Shown one piece after another: positions 1 to 6,841 of a DNA stretch of 64,000 bases. The DNA lies in NCBI GenBank assembly GCA_910586835.1, contig CAJUJU010000001.1, forward strand, positions 1-64,000, written 5' to 3'. Made by a program: the position numbers and the translations under genes. Under the pieces are notes generated by a model. The model was not told where the DNA came from. It did no database searches and worked only from the letters and a program-made list of their open reading frames with translations. This DNA comes from an uncultured Acetatifactor sp. (GTDB lineage Bacteria > Bacillota > Clostridia > Lachnospirales > Lachnospiraceae). Position 1 is the stretch's first letter. Every line of letters begins with the position of its first letter.

Positions 1-28
1 TTAACCAACTATAACATATGCTTCAAAT

Positions 29-415
29 TTAAGCAATTATTTTTCTACAATTCCTTAGCTGGCACTCCCAAACTATTTCGACATTCCAACCAAGCGACCG
101 CAACTCCTGGTGTTTTTTTGCGTCTCTCGCCTTATTTGTACTGATTTTATTATGCCAGAACTCAGCATTGTTTTGCGGCCAGATAAAGTATTTACATCCT
201 TCATGTCCATGCCAAAAGCATCCGTTTATGAAAATAGCAGTTTTGTATTTTGGCAAAACTATATCAGGTGTGCCTGGAAGATGTTTGTCATTCTTTCTGT
301 AACGAAATCCTCTTGAAAACAAATATTTCCTTACAATTTCCTCTGGTTTGGTGTTTTTGCCCCGAATTCGGGACATATTATAACTTCGTGCATCTTTTGA
401 TTTAATATCTGCCAT
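29..415 (-). CDS. vsr: Very short patch repair (Vsr) endonuclease
   Basis: This 128-residue protein nicks next to T:G mismatches that arise when 5-methylcytosine deaminates, so it protects the genome from its own C5 methyltransferase. It lines up with E. coli Vsr almost residue for residue: catalytic Asp51 (in PGTPD), Cys66, the intercalating pair Phe67-Trp68, His69 and His71, with further zinc-ligand cysteines at 74 and 118 (WEC). I start at MADIKSK because Vsr proteins begin this way; an in-frame ATG lies seven codons upstream (436). It is the last gene of the minus-strand operon and follows a methyltransferase that carries a second, degenerate Vsr domain. The position of E. coli His64 is Asn here. 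Identification is firm. Confidence 0.93.
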   Translation of the reverse strand: MADIKSKDARSYNMSRIRGKNTKPEEIVRKYLFSRGFRYRKNDKHLPGTPDIVLPKYKTAIFINGCFWHGHEGCKYFIWPQNNAEFWHNKISTNKARDAKKHQELRSLGWNVEIVWECQLRNCRKIIA

Positions 416-450
416 ACTACCATATCCTTCAAACATGAGCTACAATGCAC

Positions 451-2139
451 CTAAACAGCACTTTCAGAAACGCTGGAGATGCATTCACGAATTCGAGTTT
501 CAAGTCGCTTCATTGTTGCTCCAAAGTTATCCTTGTTCAGTTCACACTTCCATACGATCAGAACATGCCAGCCTTGCACAGCTAATTCTTTGTGTGCTGC
601 ATGGTCTCTTTCTGCGATGTCTTTTATTCGGTTTCTCCAGAAATCCCGGTTTTTTTCAGGAATGCTACTATTGTCACAGTTATGTCCATGCTGAACACAA
701 TCATAGATAAACAAGGCAACTTTATATCGCGGAAATATTACATCCGGGCTTTCAGGGTATTGACCTCCCGGCTTGCGGCATCGAATGCCATGTGCAAACA
801 TAAATTTTGTAATCTGTTTTGCATGTACCTTCTTTACAGAGTGGCCGCCTGAAACAGCAAATGAACACTGCCTGTAATCTTTCAAAAGTGCGTCAATCTT
901 CATGATCTGAAGAAAAATCCCTTCAAGTAATTTTACCGGAATACTGTTACCTGCCAAGCGGATTATTTTATCACGGGTGAAGAGTGCATCTCCTTTATGG
1001 AATTCAAGATTATTGGTGGCCAGATTTATATAATCCCTATCAGTGAATCCCATAAAAAGAAGACATTCCCTTGGGGTAAGATACCGGAACTTGCTTCTCC
1101 CGCTTATTCCACAATCAAAGTAGAGATTGCCAGAATTGGGATTTCTGTCTTGCTTTGTAGTTATGGTACGGATCATGTTTATCTTCTCATTGAATATGTT
1201 GCCTTGAAGGATAATCTGCGGATTATCCTCCCATATTTTTCTGCGTGATACAGTGTCATTCGGCGTACACTCAATTGCTTCTTCAAACACACTCTGTTTG
1301 GTGTAATCTGTCCTAAGCAAATCCTTTATTGTCCATTGGCGAAAGAAATCCGAATGATGGTAATCCTCAATCACCTTTTCTGCAGTTGTGTTTCCGAAAT
1401 ACTCATGAATCAGTTCAATTTCCCCTTTGTTATCTCCAACAAAAACACTGATCATCAGCAATCTTGGGCGGTTCTGTGGAAGACCGAAATCAGCCGCATT
1501 CAATGGATAATACTTGCTGACATAGCCGAGGCCCCTGAGTTGCTCTATCCAGGCACTGAAGTTTGGAAAGTGTCTTTCAGACAAAAGTGTTGGAACATTT
1601 TCCATCAGCAGGAAACGCGGCAATCGTTTATTGCTGTTCTGCAGTTCTGAAAGAATACGGCCTACTTGCCAAAGCAGACTTGAACGGCTTCCGGAATCCC
1701 GGTCAATGCCAAGATTATAACCATGAAAAGCCCCGACATTGGATAGGTCCTGACACGGAAACGAGTATGTCAAAATATCAATGTTATCAGGAAGATTGCC
1801 ACCATCCATTGCATTGATATCAACATAATTTCTGTTACGCCTGATTGCATTCAAAAGATGTCGCAGAACATCAACAGAATATGTTTTTAAGGAAGTATAG
1901 TCCAAAGCTTCCTTGCCAGAATTACTGAATGTAAATTTGTTTAATTCTTCCAAAAGTGATTCTTTATTCATTCTGGCAATATCGTCAGGAATGACAGCAT
2001 CATTATGAATCAAATCATAGGCAATAATGGCATGGACATCCCATTCACATGTTGCAACTACTTCTGGTTCCGATCCAAGATTCTGCAACGCCTTCAACTG
2101 ACTGCCGATTCCGCTGAATAGTTCTACTATATTGTACAT
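451..2139 (-). CDS. C5-cytosine DNA methyltransferase with fused degenerate Vsr domain
   Basis: The first ~410 residues are a complete Dcm-type methyltransferase: motif I FSGIGSQ (8-14), catalytic PCQ with Cys129, ENV (180-182), QNRPR (222-226) and GNSIP (398-402). It should methylate a specific cytosine in the host DNA; the recognition sequence cannot be read from the protein. Residues ~428-562 form a Vsr-like domain: SPD with Asp466, a zinc-ligand pattern C481/H486/C488/C532, catalytic-type His484, and IVWKC near the end. The intercalating Phe-Trp of Vsr is Val-Gln here and the N-terminal glutamate helix is altered. A Dcm-Vsr fusion beside an intact Vsr is unusual. The gene lies 12 bp after the PD-(D/E)XK gene and 35 bp before vsr. 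Confidence 0.93.
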   Translation of the reverse strand: MYNIVELFSGIGSQLKALQNLGSEPEVVATCEWDVHAIIAYDLIHNDAVIPDDIARMNKESLLEELNKFTFSNSGKEALDYTSLKTYSVDVLRHLLNAIRRNRNYVDINAMDGGNLPDNIDILTYSFPCQDLSNVGAFHGYNLGIDRDSGSRSSLLWQVGRILSELQNSNKRLPRFLLMENVPTLLSERHFPNFSAWIEQLRGLGYVSKYYPLNAADFGLPQNRPRLLMISVFVGDNKGEIELIHEYFGNTTAEKVIEDYHHSDFFRQWTIKDLLRTDYTKQSVFEEAIECTPNDTVSRRKIWEDNPQIILQGNIFNEKINMIRTITTKQDRNPNSGNLYFDCGISGRSKFRYLTPRECLLFMGFTDRDYINLATNNLEFHKGDALFTRDKIIRLAGNSIPVKLLEGIFLQIMKIDALLKDYRQCSFAVSGGHSVKKVHAKQITKFMFAHGIRCRKPGGQYPESPDVIFPRYKVALFIYDCVQHGHNCDNSSIPEKNRDFWRNRIKDIAERDHAAHKELAVQGWHVLIVWKCELNKDNFGATMKRLETRIRECISSVSESAV

Positions 2140-2151
2140 TGGTGTTCATCC

Positions 2152-3072
2152 TTATGGTTGTAGTTGGTTTGACCCATTAATTCCTGCCAAATCCAAGGTG
2201 TAAGTTATCTTCAAAATGCGAGGAGGCATACGGTCATCCTTAAAGGATGCCTCTGTTATGCAAGGAAAGTCCTTATCTACCGGATACCTCTTCCATTCAA
2301 TCACCTTGTATTTGATATTTCTTGCAACACATCCAGATTCAAGGCCCGCCTTGTCAAGGGCAGATTCCAAGGAATCTGCGTCATAACCCAACTCTTTCAA
2401 ACTCCTCGCAATATCGTCCAAACTCCGTCCTTGTACAGATTTTTCAAAACGGATAAAATCAAGGTTCAATGGTCTGTCCATTGATGGACGCATCTGGTAG
2501 ATGCTGCTCACCGTAATCTCATATCCATATCGAGCTACTGTTGATTTGACTTCTATGCCGTATGTATCAAGTTCGATATCATGAGTTGCCCGTTCGACAC
2601 CCGACCATCTAGGATTTTCTCCGCTTTGTATGAGCCTCTCCAAAACCAAAAGTTCGCCCATAACATTATAGGAGGATCTGTCTGACGAAATATTGCCCAG
2701 CATTTCTTTCCAACGTTTCCACCATGCTTCTGGTGAAGCAGTCAACTCTCGCCGGAAGTTCCCATCTTTGCCTGGTTCAACAAAATGAGCGCACATCAAT
2801 GCAAATTCGTTTCGGGATTGCATAGTGAAACATTGGAGTAGAAGCAAGTCGTAGGTCCTTGAGCCGATTTGAACATTGGCTTCTGTACAAATTCTGACTT
2901 GAGAGAACTGCTCTGAAAAGGGAATATATGTCTCGACAGGAACTGCTACACCTACCCAACCATTTCCCTTTAGCGTCCAGGCTGGATGCTCATTGGGAAG
3001 TTCCTGAATATCCATAGCTTTCCCGAAGTACCCTTTGCTAAAGTTGTCCTTAATTCGTTCGACAAGATCCAT
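2152..3072 (-). CDS. PD-(D/E)XK nuclease-like protein (DUF4420 type)
   Basis: A 306-residue protein whose second half has the layout of a PD-(D/E)XK endonuclease: Glu140 in MGELLVLERL, Asp165 in THDIELD, then GIEVKST with Glu174 and Lys176. This matches the putative PD-(D/E)XK family annotated as DUF4420, which is met next to Z1-domain ATPases. It is therefore the likely DNA-cleaving arm of the operon. The start at 3072 is supported by GGAG seven bases upstream; the longer in-frame reading would overlap the preceding gene. It begins 13 bp after the DUF6339-type gene. Family assignment is from recalled pattern; cleavage activity is inferred. Confidence 0.72.
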   Translation of the reverse strand: MDLVERIKDNFSKGYFGKAMDIQELPNEHPAWTLKGNGWVGVAVPVETYIPFSEQFSQVRICTEANVQIGSRTYDLLLLQCFTMQSRNEFALMCAHFVEPGKDGNFRRELTASPEAWWKRWKEMLGNISSDRSSYNVMGELLVLERLIQSGENPRWSGVERATHDIELDTYGIEVKSTVARYGYEITVSSIYQMRPSMDRPLNLDFIRFEKSVQGRSLDDIARSLKELGYDADSLESALDKAGLESGCVARNIKYKVIEWKRYPVDKDFPCITEASFKDDRMPPRILKITYTLDLAGINGSNQLQP

Positions 3073-3085
3073 ATCAATTCTCCGT

Positions 3086-3775
3086 TTATTGGAAATAGTT
3101 GTACAGAGTTTCCACATAGCCACGGTTTCCACCTGTGGTCAACTCAGGCTCCAAGACCTGTACTCTTGCGGTATTCAAGACCATCATTTTCCGGAAAAGC
3201 TGATTTTTCCTTCGTTCAGCAATTTCAACCAGTCCGTTTTTTCTCATCAATTCACGATACAAATCCACCCGGTATCCACCACGACCACATCTGTCAACAA
3301 GCTGAAGAATTTCGTCCGTACTGTTCTCTTTAAGCGTCTCTATTGTAGCGTCTTCCGATCCTTGCCAAGAGAGATAAATATACCACCAAAGCACCCGGAG
3401 CCACAAACGTTTTGATTTTTTCCAGAACCTGTCCGGATGATCTTTTCCATATCTTTTTGCTACAAGGTCAGGAACGACGCAAACGCTTAAAAATCTCCAT
3501 ACTCCTTCAGACGATGCCAGCCTAACATCCATTCCGTATTTTTGGTTCAATGTAGTATAAAGCTTGATGCCAAAGAATAAGTCCAGTTGGTACGAGTTGT
3601 TCTTTTGGGAAATTTGCTCTTCAGTGATTCCAATCCGATTAAGTGCATTGGAAAACAACAGCAAGATATCTTCCCTGAGAGGAATATACTGATCCGGGCA
3701 ATTGATTTCGTCTGAATCACAATAATAATCGTACATTTGATGGCTTTCATCCCGGCTTAACTCTTTCCAATCCAT
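3086..3775 (-). CDS. DUF6339-type protein of the defence operon
   Basis: A 229-residue protein with no signal peptide or membrane segment, rich in Trp, Tyr and charged residues, containing a basic patch (RFWKKSKRLWLRVLWW). I associate it with the DUF6339 family, found in operons with Z1 and GHKL ATPases; no catalytic motif is evident and its biochemical role is unknown. The ATG at 3775 follows GAGGAG at good distance and lies 10 bp after the stop of the preceding gene, whereas the longer reading needs a TTG start inside that gene. Its fixed place between the ATPases and the nuclease suggests an adaptor or specificity role, which is inference. Confidence 0.6.
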   Translation of the reverse strand: MDWKELSRDESHQMYDYYCDSDEINCPDQYIPLREDILLLFSNALNRIGITEEQISQKNNSYQLDLFFGIKLYTTLNQKYGMDVRLASSEGVWRFLSVCVVPDLVAKRYGKDHPDRFWKKSKRLWLRVLWWYIYLSWQGSEDATIETLKENSTDEILQLVDRCGRGGYRVDLYRELMRKNGLVEIAERRKNQLFRKMMVLNTARVQVLEPELTTGGNRGYVETLYNYFQ

Positions 3776-3785
3776 TACAAACTCC

Positions 3786-4739
3786 TCATTTTTTTGTTTC
3801 AAAAAACTTTTTGATGGAACCTGCCAATTTTGCTGACGTACTCACATCCCACTGTAAATGAGTAACAAAAAAATTTATTGCTTCCGCAATAGAACCCGGG
3901 TCATATCCGATGCCATTCAAGACATTGTTCCAATCCTCTCCAAGTGAGTCTTTTGCTGCCTCAACAATCACGAACATTGCAGAAGAAATAACTTCAAGGA
4001 AAAGGGTCGATTCTGTCATTGATGTTTCAATCTTCAAAGCATCAAAATCCGGATGTGCCTTATTGAGCCGGATTTCAACATACTCCCCGTTGAACGGGTC
4101 CTGCAAGGGATCAGCGGTTTCGTCATAGTATACATTCCACAACGATTTGCCCGGTGCATTCACTATCGAAATTGGAAAGACTGACCCATTGCCATCAATG
4201 AATACTTCGGACTGATCAAGAGTGCCAAGAATAGTTCCAGGCCGAAGAGCAAAGTACATTTCAGAGGCTGCAGGCGTTCCAGGATCTTTCAGATACAAAA
4301 CAGTTTGAAGTTTCAAGCTTCCCTTCAGTATGCCTTTATTGAACCGGTACTCCGCAGAATATGTAGCAACCGAATCTGTCCGGATTATTTCCCCGAAGGG
4401 GATTACACCTCGTTCATCAGATTTGCTGGATATCCACCTGACAGCCAGCCCAAGAACCGCATTTGCAGGTGCAATTCCGTTTTTTCCAAACAGGCTGTAT
4501 GCCGATGTTATTCTGCATACTTTGGAAAAAATCAAATCGTGTGTCGAGGGATACCAAGCGCAGCGCGGGTCTGTCAGCTTTCCGCTGAAATTAACAGTAT
4601 TACCTCCGGAAACATCCAATTGCAAAGGGTATTCTTCAAAGTTTTCTGTATACCGAAATCCGGGCATTTCTGTTACATACCCAATTTCAATACAGTGGTT
4701 ACTGTTCAAAACGGGATATGGACTGAATGACTCGCTCAT
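3786..4739 (-). CDS. Unrecognised protein of the defence operon
   Basis: A 317-residue protein that I do not recognise. It begins inside the stop codon of the GHKL ATPase gene (ATGA overlap), so it is almost certainly translated with it. The sequence is mostly beta-prone with alternating hydrophobic stretches (for example KLQTVLYLKD and GEYVEIRLNKAH), then a C-terminal helical part of about 60 residues. There is no signal peptide, membrane segment or obvious nuclease or ATPase motif. Its stop lies 10 bp before the next start. By position it could be a structural or recognition subunit of the GHKL/Z1 complex; this is inference only. Confidence 0.7.
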   Translation of the reverse strand: MSESFSPYPVLNSNHCIEIGYVTEMPGFRYTENFEEYPLQLDVSGGNTVNFSGKLTDPRCAWYPSTHDLIFSKVCRITSAYSLFGKNGIAPANAVLGLAVRWISSKSDERGVIPFGEIIRTDSVATYSAEYRFNKGILKGSLKLQTVLYLKDPGTPAASEMYFALRPGTILGTLDQSEVFIDGNGSVFPISIVNAPGKSLWNVYYDETADPLQDPFNGEYVEIRLNKAHPDFDALKIETSMTESTLFLEVISSAMFVIVEAAKDSLGEDWNNVLNGIGYDPGSIAEAINFFVTHLQWDVSTSAKLAGSIKKFFETKK

Positions 4740-6841
4740 TTGTCTGTCTCCTTCAATTCACACATTCCCTTTAAGGCTGGGTCAGAAAACGAGAAAACAA
4801 GGTTTCCGGTGATTATACACCCGGATTCACTGGGTACAAAATGTGCATAACCCAAAGTAGAGAAACGGGAGGACTTTAAAAATTCAACAGAAACATCCTT
4901 ATTGTTTCCACCTCGCGCAGAGCCTGTTATCAAAATGTTGCAATCATATCCAACACAAGATTTTTCCGCTGCCTTCCTGATGTGTGTAATGGTCAACTCT
5001 TTGAATTCCAAAGGGAATGGCTTCCCGATTTCATCTTCCTTTTCCCAGGAATCTGCCTGATATCGCTTGAAATCTGTGAGAACCTGTAAAGACAGTATAC
5101 ATGGTTTTCCCTTCATAACAATTTCAAATTCATATTCAACTGAGCCATTGGAATATTGTGGATTACCAAATATACGGAAAGTACTTTTCCGAGCATGTAT
5201 TGGCCTTTGGCCCCTGCCTCCGTTGTTTGGATTCGGTGGAACACTTGCATCGGTTCCAAAATCGGACTGAGGAAGCAACATATCAGCAAGTGCATGAGCA
5301 AGCCCCGTGTTCTGTCGCTCAAAAGTTTCCCTTACTGGCTCAGAGTATTTCTTCTTGATCTTGCTGATTACATGCTTTTGAATGTTGGAAATAATGCGAA
5401 AGTTGTTTCCTGCAATATTCCTGTCTGACCATGATGCGTGGTCGGCTTTTTCACCCTGTCGAATATACTCTTCCAGAGACATTAATGATCCTGTTTTCGG
5501 ATCAACTATACTCTTCAAGGTGTTTTGCGAATTAGCAACAAAAAGTCCCAGTATGAACTCATCCGGTGCGGACTTTGGCATCCGGTGTGTCCAGGTTCCA
5601 TCATAGTCATATCCAACAATCATACCAGGACGTCTAGTGTACATGACAATTGGGCCGTTTCCACCCTCCATTTGAACCGCAATATTCAGGATTTGCTGAT
5701 AAGGCGACCTTTCATTTGAAGGTGGTTCCATTTGAAGCTGGCGGCGATTGAATTTCGCATACGCAAACTTGCCGGACGAAGTGGATGAGAGAACCCCTCT
5801 AAGGTCAATACTTTCAACAAACCAGGAAATACCTGCACTCTCAATCAATGATTCGCTTTCGAGGGTCCCTGTTGTGGCAAGAATATACAACTCCCGGACA
5901 TAGCGGAACAACGAGAGCATCCCAGAAATTTTGACCTTTGTTCCATTTACACTGGCCGACAGGTATGCGCCATACGGATATGAAATATTGTTCAGCCGGG
6001 GCGAATACCACCTTTGCAAAGCAATATTGAGATAATCTGCTATACTCCCAACCCAATAGGGCTTGCTTTCTGCTGGTTCATTTATTGCATAAACTTCATT
6101 GAGTAATGCTTTTTCGTCAATGTATGGAATAATAATTGTGGTACCTGTTTCTGAATGCGTATACGGTGAGAGACCAAATATACTCAGAATCTTCACAATC
6201 TCAAGCTCATTGTCAACAGGGATGGTGGATCCGGCTACAAGGCCATCCCTTTTCCCCCACCATGCAATACCACGCTTCACTCCGCCCGCATGTGGAATCA
6301 ATGCTTCTTTTTTTGTTTCATCCTCGACAAGACATGCAACAAGCCTCGACTGATATTTTCCATTTTGCCTGATCCGACTGTAATAAAGAACAAGACCTAT
6401 TCCCAGGCGGAAGTAAATAGTCTTTCCAAGCCCCCAAGAACCTCCTGCGCCTTCGGTGGACTGGGGTTTACATATCTCATATACCAATTTCAGGAGATTG
6501 CCAAATGAATTATTCCTGACATCCTTGTACCGAACAGGACCGGTCAAACCGATAGTATTAGAATCCCGTACTGCAATAAAGTTTTGACTTACAGACGAAT
6601 ATCGCCGGTTCAACCTATCTTCAATTTTTTCAAGATGTCTGTTCAGTGCTGCAGGTTTGAATGTGCCTGTGACCATATCTACATTCACATATTCGACATC
6701 GCTGGCCGCTGCATCAAGTGAATTTTGCACAGATTCTCGGACAAAGAGGTCCAATAATGGCATATCTTGATTTTGAATCAAACGCAACAGTGAACTGCCG
6801 CTCTCGCTCATGCGGCCATGCTCTGCTACCTCGATCTTCAT
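4736..6841 (-). CDS. GHKL-family ATPase, paraMORC/MutL-like
   Basis: A 701-residue protein with an N-terminal GHKL ATPase fold. The N box reads RESVQNSLDA (Asn40), followed by a divergent G1 box around Asp93 (RDSNTIGLTG) and a glycine-rich G2 loop GGSWGLGKT (133-141). The next ~250 residues fit an S5-like transducer region, and the C-terminal 200 residues are of unknown fold. Prokaryotic MORC/paraMORC ATPases occur in restriction-modification operons with superfamily II helicases and nucleases, and are thought to remodel protein-DNA complexes. Both ends overlap neighbours by ATGA, which argues for one complex made in fixed stoichiometry with the Z1 protein and the unknown 317-residue protein. 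Confidence 0.85.
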   Translation of the reverse strand: MKIEVAEHGRMSESGSSLLRLIQNQDMPLLDLFVRESVQNSLDAAASDVEYVNVDMVTGTFKPAALNRHLEKIEDRLNRRYSSVSQNFIAVRDSNTIGLTGPVRYKDVRNNSFGNLLKLVYEICKPQSTEGAGGSWGLGKTIYFRLGIGLVLYYSRIRQNGKYQSRLVACLVEDETKKEALIPHAGGVKRGIAWWGKRDGLVAGSTIPVDNELEIVKILSIFGLSPYTHSETGTTIIIPYIDEKALLNEVYAINEPAESKPYWVGSIADYLNIALQRWYSPRLNNISYPYGAYLSASVNGTKVKISGMLSLFRYVRELYILATTGTLESESLIESAGISWFVESIDLRGVLSSTSSGKFAYAKFNRRQLQMEPPSNERSPYQQILNIAVQMEGGNGPIVMYTRRPGMIVGYDYDGTWTHRMPKSAPDEFILGLFVANSQNTLKSIVDPKTGSLMSLEEYIRQGEKADHASWSDRNIAGNNFRIISNIQKHVISKIKKKYSEPVRETFERQNTGLAHALADMLLPQSDFGTDASVPPNPNNGGRGQRPIHARKSTFRIFGNPQYSNGSVEYEFEIVMKGKPCILSLQVLTDFKRYQADSWEKEDEIGKPFPLEFKELTITHIRKAAEKSCVGYDCNILITGSARGGNNKDVSVEFLKSSRFSTLGYAHFVPSESGCIITGNLVFSFSDPALKGMCELKETDK

